From assembly GCA_902767285.1 (NCBI GenBank), contig CACXHC010000098.1, positions 1 to 13,925 on the forward strand: DNA of 13,925 bases, in the 5' to 3' direction. Source of the stretch: an uncultured Ruminococcus sp. Its GTDB lineage: Bacteria; Bacillota; Clostridia; Oscillospirales; Acutalibacteraceae. The notes beneath the pieces were generated by a model. It ran no database searches. It was not told the origin of the DNA and worked only from the letters and a program-made list of their open reading frames with translations. This document shows, in pieces, positions 1-7,818 of this stretch (positions are counted from its first letter, which is position 1; every line of letters starts with the position of its first letter). A program made the translations under genes and the position numbers.

Positions 1-4
1 TTTA

Positions 5-50
5 TATAGTAAAAGTTTTTTTTGCTTCTTTTTTTTTCAAAAAAAAGAAG
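5..50 (+). repeat. Dispersed intergenic repeat, left copy (hairpin-forming)
   Basis: A 46-bp block made of TATAGTAAAAG, eight T, GCTTC, a T-run, C, an A-run and GAAG. Positions 25-36 and 39-50 form a self-complementary CTTC/T-run against A-run/GAAG hairpin with almost no loop. The whole block is repeated without a mismatch, in inverted orientation, at 13845-13890. No coding sense is visible. It most resembles a noncoding repeat family member lying between transcription units; transposition or a terminator role is not shown. Confidence 0.8.
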
Positions 51-56
51 GCAGGG

Positions 57-113
57 TTTTAGGGGCGGCAGCCCCTAAAAAAGGCAGCCCCTAAAAAAAG
101 GCAGCCCCTAAAA
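57..113 (+). repeat. Hairpin followed by tandem GGCAGCCCCTAAAA repeats
   Basis: TTTTAGGGGC (57-66) is the perfect reverse complement of GCCCCTAAAA (71-80), leaving a GGCA loop. The loop plus right arm is then repeated in tandem: units start at 67, 83 and 100, with a 16-17 bp period differing only in A-run length. Further right arms at 87-96 and 104-113 can pair with the same left arm, so three alternative stems are possible. The block lies just upstream of the exporter promoter. It may act as a terminator or barrier for incoming transcription, but no function is proven. Confidence 0.8.
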
Positions 114-141
114 GTTGACTCTAAAATATGTGAAAAAAAGG

Positions 142-170
142 TTGACATATAGGATAATCTGTGGTACGAT
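142..170 (+). promoter_or_regulatory. Sigma-A-type promoter of the ABC exporter operon
   Basis: Perfect -35 TTGACA (142-147), 17-bp spacer, then extended -10 TGGTACGAT, with TG at 162-163 and the hexamer TACGAT at 165-170. Transcription should start near 177, giving a leader of about 32 nt with GGAGG at 197-201, seven bases before the ATG at 209. No obvious operator dyad is seen between promoter and start codon. Confidence 0.8.
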
Positions 171-208
171 TGTATTACACCAAATAGAACAATGTTGGAG
201 GTAACAAA

Positions 209-1402
209 ATGAAAAAAGCACTCAAAGTAATCGTCATACTTCTCATAATCGGTGGGCTTGGGGCAGCCGGATATTTTTACGGGCTTCCGCTGATAATGGG
301 AGAAAATGGTGTAGACAACAATATTGCGTATGTGTCAAAGGCAAGCAGTTTCAGCACAAACAGCTCCTTTTTGTCAAACCGATACAGTGCGGTCGTAGAG
401 TCGCAAGAGGTGATTTCTGTTGACTCCGATAACGAGAAAAAAATAAAAGATGTGTTTGTTAAGTCGGGCGATACCGTCAAAAAAGGTGATAAGTTATTTG
501 AGTACGATGCCGAAGAAATGCAGTTCCAGCTCGATCAGTTCCGCCTCGACAGAGAACAGGCTCAGGCAGAAATAAAGTCATATAAAGATCAAATTGAGTC
601 TTTGGATAAAGAGTATAAAAATGCTACTTCGAAAAATCAAAAACTTTCTCTTGAAAATCAAATCGAAGCAACTAAACTGAATCTTAAAAAAGCTGAGTAT
701 TCTCAAGAAACTCTCGAAAAAAATATTAAAAAGCTCGAAAATTCAATCAAAAATTCTGTTGTTAAATCTTCTGTCGATGGTATGATCAAAACTGTCGATG
801 ACCCAACCGCAAGTGCGTACATAACTATAACTTCTTCCGGCGATTTTAGAGTAAAAGCTACCGTCAACGAAGAGCATATCGGCGATTTCTATGTTGATGA
901 GGCAATCACTATCCGCTCCCGTACAAACGAAAGCGTTACTTGGAATGGCAAAGTTGTTTCTATCGATACCGCTAAACCCATTACCTCAAATCAGGGCTAC
1001 GGACTTGATACCGCTACAAAATATCCTGTTTATATCTCGCTCGATACCACAGACGGCTTGCTCATCGGTCAGCACGTTACTATCGAAGAGAAAGTTGTTG
1101 CAGAAGGTGACGAAAAATCTAAAAAAGGTTTGTGGCTTGAGTCTTTCCTTATAGCAGATGCGGAGTCATCGCCGTATGTCTGGGTCGAAAACAATGGCGT
1201 ACTCGAAAAACGTTCCGTCCAATTGGGTAAGTTTGATAATGGTCTTTCAAAATACGAAATATTGTCCGGTATTACCGGCGATGATTATATCGCTTTCCCC
1301 GAAGAAAGATTTTTTGAGGGTATGCCTACCGCTCATGGATTTGAAGAAACTGAACTCGAATCCGAACCCTTGCCCGAATCTGAATCTACAGTGGAAGAAT
1401 AG
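209..1402 (+). CDS. MacA/HlyD-type membrane-fusion adaptor (adaptor 1)
   Basis: Periplasmic-adaptor family protein, 397 residues, likely anchored in the cytoplasmic membrane with its bulk outside. Visible order: N-terminal membrane segment (about 6-30), first biotinyl-lipoyl half with VKSGDTVKKGD (84-94), a Lys/Glu-rich coiled-coil hairpin (about 101-181), second lipoyl half (183-212), beta-barrel domain (213-295), membrane-proximal domain ending in an ENNGVLEKR and IAFPEE region (about 308-378), and a short acidic tail. The start is fixed by GGAGG at 197-201. It is the first gene of the operon, and its stop overlaps the next ribosome site. In monoderm bacteria such proteins (for example Bacillus YknX) work with a MacB-type ATPase and permease to export peptides or toxins. 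The cargo here is unknown. Its C-terminal part is clearly similar to adaptor 2, so the two are paralogues. Confidence 0.9.
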   Translation: MKKALKVIVILLIIGGLGAAGYFYGLPLIMGENGVDNNIAYVSKASSFSTNSSFLSNRYSAVVESQEVISVDSDNEKKIKDVFVKSGDTVKKGDKLFEYDAEEMQFQLDQFRLDREQAQAEIKSYKDQIESLDKEYKNATSKNQKLSLENQIEATKLNLKKAEYSQETLEKNIKKLENSIKNSVVKSSVDGMIKTVDDPTASAYITITSSGDFRVKATVNEEHIGDFYVDEAITIRSRTNESVTWNGKVVSIDTAKPITSNQGYGLDTATKYPVYISLDTTDGLLIGQHVTIEEKVVAEGDEKSKKGLWLESFLIADAESSPYVWVENNGVLEKRSVQLGKFDNGLSKYEILSGITGDDYIAFPEERFFEGMPTAHGFEETELESEPLPESESTVEE

Positions 1403-1411
1403 GGGGATATT

Positions 1412-2134
1412 ATGATTCTTGATTTACAGCATATATACAAAAATTATCAGGCGGGAGATATGGAAGTCCCCGTTCTCAAAGACATAAATCTTCAGGTTAA
1501 AGAGGGAGATTACCTTTCTATTATGGGACCGTCAGGTTCCGGAAAATCAACACTCATGAATATAATTGGTCTGCTCGATAAATCTACCAGCGGTACATAT
1601 TTGTTTGACGGAACAGACGTGTCTAACCAAAATGACCACGCTTTGTCAGCTATCCGCAATAAGGGGATCGGGTTTGTTTTTCAGAATTTTAATCTCATGC
1701 CCCGTGAAACCGCAATCTCAAATGTCGAACTTCCACTGCTTTATGCAGGCGTAAAAAGAAAAAAACGCCGTGAAATCGCTGCCGCTGCTCTCGAAAAAGT
1801 CGGTCTTGCCGATAGAATGAAGTTTTTTCCGACTCAGCTTTCGGGCGGTCAAAAACAGCGTGTGGCAATAGCAAGAGCAATCGCCAATTCACCGAAAATT
1901 CTTCTCGCCGATGAGCCTACGGGTGCGTTGGATTCTCGTTCCGGTGAACAGGTAATGGCTTTGTTCTCGGAACTCAACAAAGAGGGCGTTACAATAGTCA
2001 TGATAACTCATGAAAAAAGTGTCGCCGAATGTGCTAACAAAATTGTTGTTATTTATGACGGAGAACTTATTTCTATTGACGATTATCAAAGAATAAACAG
2101 GAAGCGTCACGGAGGTGACATTTCAAATGGGTAA
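1412..2134 (+). CDS. MacB-type ABC transporter ATP-binding protein
   Basis: Cytoplasmic ATPase of 240 residues, full length for the LolD/MacB/YknY branch of ABC ATPases. All motifs are intact: Walker A GPSGSGKST (39-47), Q-loop Q91, signature LSGGQKQR (143-150), Walker B ILLADEP with catalytic Glu168, D-loop ALDS, and switch His200. The ribosome site GGGGG (1402-1406) starts on the last base of the upstream stop codon, and the gene ends 8 bp inside adaptor 2, so translation is likely coupled across the operon. It should pair with the FtsX-like permease at 3881-5146 and drive conformational work rather than classical membrane translocation. Substrate cannot be read from the sequence. The short Lys/Arg-rich C-terminus is unremarkable. 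Confidence 0.95.
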   Translation: MILDLQHIYKNYQAGDMEVPVLKDINLQVKEGDYLSIMGPSGSGKSTLMNIIGLLDKSTSGTYLFDGTDVSNQNDHALSAIRNKGIGFVFQNFNLMPRETAISNVELPLLYAGVKRKKRREIAAAALEKVGLADRMKFFPTQLSGGQKQRVAIARAIANSPKILLADEPTGALDSRSGEQVMALFSELNKEGVTIVMITHEKSVAECANKIVVIYDGELISIDDYQRINRKRHGGDISNG

Positions 2135-3860
2135 ATTTAAAGCAAGATTTGTTGTTATCCCTCTGGCTGTTATTATTGCCGCAGGAGGAATTTTTGGAGG
2201 TATACAATATAAGCAATCCAAAAATATTGTAAAAGTTGCCGAGGTCTCGGGCGGAGATAGTATCGTCGGAGATTACGGCAGCGAGGTCAATGACCTTAAA
2301 TTTTATGGCAGACTCGAAAAAGGCAGTGTTGTTAATGTTAAAGTTAATAATCAGCTTAAAATAAAAAGTATCAACGTCAAAAAAGGCGATACCATCAAAA
2401 AGGGCGATGTCTTAATTTCATACGAAACCCACTCAATCGAAGATGCTGTGGAAGATGCCAAACTGCAAGTAACTACTCTTGCCAACAATATAACTATTGC
2501 AGACAACGAACTCAATGTCTTGAAAAGATTACAGCCTTCCGAAAATGCACCCCAAATAATAATAGAAGAACCCGAAGAGGAAGAGCCGGATACCGATTCT
2601 TCCGAAACTCCTGCACAACCCGAAACTCCGGCTTCAAAATATGAAAAGTTAATAACCGAAAAAACTATTCCGCTTGGCGGTTCGGGTACTGCCGAAGATC
2701 CCCTTGTTTATATAGCAGGAGTGGAAACGAGTGTTTCCAAAGAAGCCTTAACTCTTCTTGCGAGTGTTGAACCTCCGCTTTCTGCCGTTTGCTATGTCTG
2801 CGATGAAAACGATAATCAACTTTTTGCACGATATATAGACGGCTCGAAAATCGACCCCGAAACAGTCGAAGATTTCCCGCTTGCCGATGGCGTTACCGTA
2901 ACTCCCGATGGTATGATTTCATTTGATGGCGGTTCGGTTGATTTCGCAACATTTGTTACGGCAGTGTCAACAGGTATGCCGTCTGTTTCTCAAAATCAGG
3001 ATTTTGGCGATTTCAGTATGTTTTTCCCCGAAGATGTGGAAGAACCGGCTCCGCAAACTGTCGATCCGACACAAAATGTCTCAGCCGAAATCACTCTCGA
3101 AACTCATAATTATGTTTTTTCGGCACAGGAAATCAAAGATATGATAAAAGAGAAGGAGAAAGAAAAAGCAGCTCTCGAACTTCAAAAAAAGCAAGCGGAA
3201 CTTGATGTCAGAAAATCCGAAAAATTATCTCAAACAGGCGGAGAAATCGCTTCTATTGACGGCACTGTTACTTTTGTAGCCAAAGATATGAACCATCTTT
3301 CCGATTCCGGTGCATACATAACAATAACAAACGATTCCGGTTTGAGCGTTACCGCAACGGTGGGCGAGTTCTCCCGCGATGAATTATTTGTGGGAATGCA
3401 GGCGGAAATCATCAACTATGAAACAGGTGTTACAACAAACGGTTCTATAACCGCTATGAGCGATACTCCCGTTGATGACTCGTATTACTCCACATCTGCC
3501 GCAACCGATATGGAGTCTATGTACAAATTTACGGTTACTTTGGAAAACGACCTCGAAATAAGTGAGGACAGCGAAGTTCAAATAACACTCGTTAAAGAAG
3601 CAGAAGTTCAGGGACTGTATCTTCTCGAACCACTTGTTCGCACCGATGCAGGCAGATATTATGTTATGGTGGATAACAACGGCTATCTCGAAAAAAGATA
3701 CATAAAAGTAGGCAACAGCACTATGGGTATGTACGAAGTTCTTGAGGGACTTTCGAAAGAAGATCTTATTGCATTCCCTTACGGAAAAGCCGTTGAAGGT
3801 GCAGCTACCAGAAAGACAACTTTTGAAGATATGTATTATAATTTCGGAATACTGTATTAA
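2127..3860 (+). CDS. Second MacA/HlyD-type adaptor with a large hairpin insertion (adaptor 2)
   Basis: The ATG at 2127 is chosen because GGAGG (2111-2115) sits 11 bases before it; a GTG at 2115 lies inside that ribosome site. This gives 577 residues, about 180 more than adaptor 1. Order: membrane segment (8-26), lipoyl half with INVKKGDTIKKGD (82-94), first coiled-coil arm (about 103-137), an acidic Pro/Glu linker (145-170), a compact domain with GGSGTAEDPLVY (184-195) and DGMISFDGGS (261-270), an acidic Met/Phe/Pro linker (285-325), second coiled-coil arm (333-370), second lipoyl half (371-402), barrel, and a C-terminal domain with DNNGYLEKR and IAFPYGK. The extra domain therefore sits where adaptor hairpins normally turn, pointing away from the membrane. 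The gene overlaps the ATPase by 8 bp and lies 20 bp before the permease. Function of the insert is unknown. Confidence 0.9.
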   Translation: MGKFKARFVVIPLAVIIAAGGIFGGIQYKQSKNIVKVAEVSGGDSIVGDYGSEVNDLKFYGRLEKGSVVNVKVNNQLKIKSINVKKGDTIKKGDVLISYETHSIEDAVEDAKLQVTTLANNITIADNELNVLKRLQPSENAPQIIIEEPEEEEPDTDSSETPAQPETPASKYEKLITEKTIPLGGSGTAEDPLVYIAGVETSVSKEALTLLASVEPPLSAVCYVCDENDNQLFARYIDGSKIDPETVEDFPLADGVTVTPDGMISFDGGSVDFATFVTAVSTGMPSVSQNQDFGDFSMFFPEDVEEPAPQTVDPTQNVSAEITLETHNYVFSAQEIKDMIKEKEKEKAALELQKKQAELDVRKSEKLSQTGGEIASIDGTVTFVAKDMNHLSDSGAYITITNDSGLSVTATVGEFSRDELFVGMQAEIINYETGVTTNGSITAMSDTPVDDSYYSTSAATDMESMYKFTVTLENDLEISEDSEVQITLVKEAEVQGLYLLEPLVRTDAGRYYVMVDNNGYLEKRYIKVGNSTMGMYEVLEGLSKEDLIAFPYGKAVEGAATRKTTFEDMYYNFGILY

Positions 3861-3880
3861 TAAAAGGCGGGTGAATGTAA

Positions 3881-5146
3881 TTGTTTGAAAATATAAGATT
3901 GTCATTTAGAGGTATTCGCTCGCATAAAATGCGTTCTGTTCTTACAATGCTTGGTATAATAATCGGTATTGCGGCGATAATTATAATTGTTTCGATAATA
4001 AACGGAGCAAGCGAATCGCTGAAAGAAAGTATGCTCGGCGGAAGTACAAGCAATCTGACTATTTCGCTGTATGAAAAAAGCGACAGCACATATTTTTATG
4101 CTGCTGAATACGATGCTTCCCAAAGCGGTTCAATAACGGGTCTTACAACCATATCAGACGAAAAATACAACATGATTCTTGACTTGCCCGGTATTGCCGG
4201 TGCAGCAAGAGTTTATACAAGCAGTGGTGTCGGCGGTGTTAAATATCTTGGTAAAAATACATATTCTACCACTTACGGTGTAGATGAAGAGTATTTTAAA
4301 ATAGCCGACAGAGTGCTTTCTTCGGGAAGGCTTTTTGTTGCGGATGATTTCTCAAAACGAAATAACGTTGTTATTCTTGACGATTCTGTTGCAAGTTCTT
4401 TGTTTAAAAATGTTGACCCGGTAGGCAAAACTGTTCAGGTGGGAAACGGTCTTTTTACAGTTGTGGGAATTGTTACAAAAATTATCGATTACAGCGAAAT
4501 CGAAACGCTTTCCGATTATTACATGAGCGGCGGCGGTGTAATGGACGCATCTGTTTATGTTCCCGATACTGCTTGGGCAGATGTTATCGGCTATGACGAT
4601 ATTCAAAGCATTGTTGTTAAGATTTCCGACCCCGATTTAACGGTTTCCGCATCTACATCAGTAGCGAACGTACTTAACGAAAATCTTCCCACAGATAAGT
4701 ATGAGTATAAATCCGGTTCTCTTACGCAAGATGCCGATTATCTGAAAGAAATCACAAATATAGCTTCGATACTTCTCATAGGTATAGCAAGCATATCGCT
4801 TATTGTCGGAGGTATAGGCGTAATGAACATTATGCTTGTATCGGTAACCGAAAGAACACGAGAAATCGGTTTGAAGAAAGCCCTCGGAGCAAGACGACGT
4901 GTTATTTTGGGGCAGTTCCTTACGGAGTCGGTTGTTCTTACGAGTACGGGCGGTGTAATAGGTGTGCTGATCGGCATTGGTGTTGCAAAACTTGTTGGCA
5001 TGATTATAGGTATGCCGTCACAGATAAGTATTGCCGCTATTGCCGTATCGGTGGGATTTTCGATGGGTATAGGCATTATTTTTGGATTGGTTCCCTCGGT
5101 AAAAGCCGCAAATCTCAATCCTATTGATGCTCTCAGATACGAATAA
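3881..5146 (+). CDS. MacB/FtsX-type ABC transporter permease
   Basis: Membrane permease of 421 residues with the standard MacB layout: an N-terminal amphipathic stretch FENIRLSFRGIRSHKMRS, TM1 (about 20-42), a large extracellular MacB_PCD-type domain (43-290), TM2 (291-321), the conserved cytoplasmic coupling segment TERTREIGLKKALGA (323-337), TM3 (about 342-377), TM4 (about 381-404), and the terminal motif NPIDALRYE. The start is TTG, preceded by GGCGGGTGA (3866-3874). In-frame ATG alternatives would remove the conserved N-terminus, and the nearby GTG and ATG triplets run straight into stops. It is the last gene of the operon and is followed within 9 bp by a strong terminator. It partners with the ATPase at 1412-2134 and with one or both adaptors. 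With four TMs it should act as a dimer. Confidence 0.93.
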   Translation: MFENIRLSFRGIRSHKMRSVLTMLGIIIGIAAIIIIVSIINGASESLKESMLGGSTSNLTISLYEKSDSTYFYAAEYDASQSGSITGLTTISDEKYNMILDLPGIAGAARVYTSSGVGGVKYLGKNTYSTTYGVDEEYFKIADRVLSSGRLFVADDFSKRNNVVILDDSVASSLFKNVDPVGKTVQVGNGLFTVVGIVTKIIDYSEIETLSDYYMSGGGVMDASVYVPDTAWADVIGYDDIQSIVVKISDPDLTVSASTSVANVLNENLPTDKYEYKSGSLTQDADYLKEITNIASILLIGIASISLIVGGIGVMNIMLVSVTERTREIGLKKALGARRRVILGQFLTESVVLTSTGGVIGVLIGIGVAKLVGMIIGMPSQISIAAIAVSVGFSMGIGIIFGLVPSVKAANLNPIDALRYE

Positions 5147-5154
5147 AAAATATT

Positions 5155-5187
5155 GGCTGTGTTCCTTTTGCGAACACAGCCTTTTTT
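5155..5187 (+). terminator. Rho-independent terminator of the exporter operon, probably bidirectional
   Basis: Perfect 10-bp stem GGCTGTGTTC (5155-5164) with GAACACAGCC (5172-5181), 7-nt loop, then six T (5182-5187). On the minus strand the same stem is followed by a T-rich tract (complement of 5144-5154), so it can also end transcription of the coaBC transcript arriving from the right. Confidence 0.92.
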
Positions 5188-5210
5188 GTTTTCAGGTTTT
5201 ATGAAGTATA

Positions 5211-6452
5211 TCACTTTTGATATATTTCCACATCATTGGCGGATATAGCCGAAATATCATCGGGTAAAATTTGGACAGGATAAAGAATATTTCCGGAATC
5301 GTCAACAACGTAAAATTTATATATTATGGAATAACGATTGAGAGCTTGGTCATCATAAGAAGAAAGAGTTTGCTCAAATCCCTTTATGATTGACCCGTCC
5401 GAAAGAGTCACAGTCATTTCGCTCGGATATTTGGGAACAGAGCGGTGCATATAATTTGTTAATCTGCTCATACTGCTTTGGTCGGAAGTTTCAAGACTCC
5501 ATATATCCATTAAATTCGGAAGATCAGCTTTAACGTCAAATGTCATGTTGAACGGAGTTACCGCAAACGAACCTTTTGTATCATATCCCCAATCGGGTAC
5601 GCATTTGTGGAGGTCTTTTGCCTGAAGTCGGGTAGACGCATTTTTGTAGGACATTTTAAAAGATAGTTCTATATCTATGTCAAGTGGGATTTCATCTGTC
5701 GCAACAATATCATAAGTTTCGGGATTTATTACTATTGTTTTTCCGTCATATTTGGGGTCGTTTTTGCATGACTCGAAAATTTTATTTGCTTCCGTTCTAA
5801 ATTCTTTGGTATAATAGTACTCCTTATCCTCCGAAATTTTCTCCGAGAAGTCACATATAATTTCGGGGTTGCAGTAAACAGATAAATTATTCATTGAAGT
5901 TGACAAAATTTCGTTTTTCAAACCGCCGTAATCGCTTGTTGCTAAAATTGATACTCTTAGCCTTTTTTCATCTTGAAAATATGTAGACCAGTAACAAAAA
6001 GCATCATAGCGATCAGTAATATCAATATCACTGGATTGGTAACGGACTTTCAGCCACTGAGGACAGGAAAATGATGTATTATCAAAAGTCCATTCGGAAA
6101 GAAAAACAGAATCAGGCTCTCTTGTACTTGATGAAGAGGCTATCCAGTAATTTTTACAGTTTTCGAGTTTATCCACAAAATTTGAGTTATCTTTTTTAGT
6201 GATGTAAAATTCGGTGTTTGCCATATATTTATCGCCGGCAATTCCGATAAAATCGACATTATTTTTGTCGCTTTCAACGTTGATGCTGCTTACTTTGTAA
6301 ATTCCGTCAGGCGAATTTTTTGTAAAAAGATCGGTGAGTGAATCATCAAAACCGCCCAAAATGTTAGCCGAAAGAACAGTGCTTGCGATGACACTCGCAA
6401 GCAAAATAAGCGAAATTATTATTTGACGATGAGAAACCGAATTTTTATTCAC
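5211..6452 (-). CDS. Membrane-anchored extracellular protein of unknown function, coupled to coaBC
   Basis: Not recognised. The GTG at 6452 is preferred because GAGG (complement of 6461-6464) lies eight bases upstream; a second GTG at 6461 has no ribosome site. The product is 413 residues: a short basic N-terminus, one hydrophobic segment (about 10-32) without a lipobox Cys, then an outside domain of about 380 residues rich in Ser, Asp, Asn and Tyr with several Cys and no long hydrophobic stretch. The last 60 residues look beta-rich and end with a DISAISANDVEI stretch, vaguely like the closing strands of DUF4179-type extracellular domains; this likeness is weak. The gene overlaps coaBC by 8 bp, so it is probably translationally coupled and cotranscribed from the coaBC promoter. 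Nothing links it functionally to CoA synthesis. Confidence 0.8.
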   Translation of the reverse strand: MNKNSVSHRQIIISLILLASVIASTVLSANILGGFDDSLTDLFTKNSPDGIYKVSSINVESDKNNVDFIGIAGDKYMANTEFYITKKDNSNFVDKLENCKNYWIASSSSTREPDSVFLSEWTFDNTSFSCPQWLKVRYQSSDIDITDRYDAFCYWSTYFQDEKRLRVSILATSDYGGLKNEILSTSMNNLSVYCNPEIICDFSEKISEDKEYYYTKEFRTEANKIFESCKNDPKYDGKTIVINPETYDIVATDEIPLDIDIELSFKMSYKNASTRLQAKDLHKCVPDWGYDTKGSFAVTPFNMTFDVKADLPNLMDIWSLETSDQSSMSRLTNYMHRSVPKYPSEMTVTLSDGSIIKGFEQTLSSYDDQALNRYSIIYKFYVVDDSGNILYPVQILPDDISAISANDVEIYQK

Positions 6453-7656
6453 CGTATCCACCTCGTTTCTTTAAACGAATTATTTCGTTAAAAATTATGT
6501 GCGAGGCGTGCTGCTTGCTCATTATGGGCAGACGAATCGTTTGATTTTTTGTTATAATAGTGATGATGTTTGTATCTGTTCCGAATCCCGCTCCCTGAGT
6601 TTTGAGGTCGTTTGCGGCAATCATATCAAGATTTTTTGCAATTAGCTTTCGGGCGGAATTTTCTTCGAGATTTTCCGTTTCCATAGAGAATCCGCACAAA
6701 AACTGACTCTTTTTTCTTTTGCCGAGTTCTGCCAAAATATCGTCTGTTCGTTCAAATTCGATGGTCATTACACCGCCCTCGGATTTTTTGATTTTGTTGT
6801 CTGCGATTATTTTAGGGCGATAGTCCGCAACTGCGGCGGCTTTGACTACAATAGTTGAAGTATCGAAATTTTCCAAAACGGCGTCATACATTTGGCGGGC
6901 GGTTTCGACTTTTATTATTTTTACGAATCGAGGAAGAGGAACTTCGGTGTGTGCCGATATAAGTGTGATTTCCGCTCCTCGCAGCATGGCATCGTATGCA
7001 AGAGCAACGCCCATTTTTCCCGTTGAGTGATTAGACACAAATCTAACAGGATCAAAAGGTTCACGGGTTGCACCGGCGGTTATTATTATTTTTTCGCCTT
7101 TTAAATCTTTTTGGAATGCACATTCACGCAAAATATAATCGAACAAAACCGATTCTTCGGGGAGTCTGCCGTCACCGAAATCACCGTTTGCAAGTATTCC
7201 GGAGTCGCTGGGGATTATCTCGTAACCAAATCGGGAAAGTTTTTTCAGATTATCTTGTACAATGGGATTATGAAGCATATTATGGTTCATAGCCGGAGCG
7301 ATTATTTTTTTGCAGGTGCAGGCCATCACGGTTGTGGTCAGCATATCATCGGCGATACCCGAGGCGATTTTTCCTATAACGTTGGCACTTGCCGGAGCTA
7401 TCATTACAACATCGGCTTTTTTGGCAAGAGCAACGTGTTCAACACTGTACTGAAAATTTCGGTCGAACGTATCCACAAGACACTTGTTGTCCGTTAAAGA
7501 TTCAAATGTTATTGGATTTATAAAATTTGTGGCATTTTGAGTCATGATTATTTGAACATCGGCACCGGCTTTTTTGCACATTCTTGCCAAATTCGGAATT
7601 TTATATGCGGCGATACTTCCGGTTACGCCGATAACAACGGTTTTATCTTTTAACAT
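6445..7656 (-). CDS. coaBC: Bifunctional phosphopantothenoylcysteine decarboxylase / phosphopantothenate-cysteine ligase
   Basis: Cytosolic CoA-pathway enzyme: CoaB joins 4'-phosphopantothenate to cysteine using CTP, and the FMN-dependent CoaC half decarboxylates the product to 4'-phosphopantetheine. With the ATG at 7656 (GAGGGGG ten bases upstream) it has 403 residues, normal for the family. The ATG at 7692 lies inside the -10 box and cannot be the start. CoaC half: flavin-binding VIGVTGSIAAYK (8-19), His74 in SVEHVALAKK, PASANVIGKIASGIADD (88-104), PAMN (121-124). CoaB half: TAGATREP (193-200), VSNHSTGKMG (207-216) with Asn209, AAAVADYRP (273-281), and Lys288. These match E. coli His75, Asn125, Asn210 and Lys289 with a constant offset of one. 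The residue equivalent to E. coli Cys158 is Asn157 (LANGDFGDGRLPE), an unusual change at the step that reduces the enethiol intermediate. First gene of a two-gene operon. Confidence 0.96.
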   Translation of the reverse strand: MLKDKTVVIGVTGSIAAYKIPNLARMCKKAGADVQIIMTQNATNFINPITFESLTDNKCLVDTFDRNFQYSVEHVALAKKADVVMIAPASANVIGKIASGIADDMLTTTVMACTCKKIIAPAMNHNMLHNPIVQDNLKKLSRFGYEIIPSDSGILANGDFGDGRLPEESVLFDYILRECAFQKDLKGEKIIITAGATREPFDPVRFVSNHSTGKMGVALAYDAMLRGAEITLISAHTEVPLPRFVKIIKVETARQMYDAVLENFDTSTIVVKAAAVADYRPKIIADNKIKKSEGGVMTIEFERTDDILAELGKRKKSQFLCGFSMETENLEENSARKLIAKNLDMIAANDLKTQGAGFGTDTNIITIITKNQTIRLPIMSKQHASHIIFNEIIRLKKRGGYGE

Positions 7657-7690
7657 TTTGGGATTTCCCCCTCTTTTTTTGTGTATATTC

Positions 7691-7720
7691 ATTATATCAC
7701 AAACCTTTGATAAATATCAA
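7691..7720 (-). promoter_or_regulatory. Promoter of the coaBC operon
   Basis: On the minus strand, TTGATA (complement of 7715-7720), 18-bp spacer, perfect TATAAT (complement of 7691-7696) with a TGA extended -10 directly before it. Transcription would begin near 7684, leaving a leader of about 28 nt with GAGGGGG before the ATG at 7656. Confidence 0.8.
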
Positions 7721-7783
7721 GTATTAAGAACACCTCAACTAAAACTCTATATAAAAAATTATTATATAAATTTCAAATTTCTA

Positions 7784-7813
7784 TTGATTTTTATTATACT
7801 TTTGTGGTAATAT
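7784..7813 (+). promoter_or_regulatory. Promoter of glgB
   Basis: TTGATT (7784-7789), 18-bp spacer and extended -10 TGGTAATAT (TG at 7805-7806, hexamer 7808-7813). It is divergent from the coaBC promoter, with about 65 bp between the two -35 boxes. Start would fall near 7819. Confidence 0.65.
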
Positions 7814-7818
7814 AGAAA

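Noticed and set aside
57-113. CRISPR-like short repeats
   Set aside because: Units are 16-17 bp and directly adjacent with only A-run differences, so there are no spacers; no cas genes are present.
3384-3905. 173-codon minus-strand frame over the end of adaptor 2
   Set aside because: Antisense to the conserved C-terminal domain of adaptor 2, without a ribosome site or any recognisable motif.
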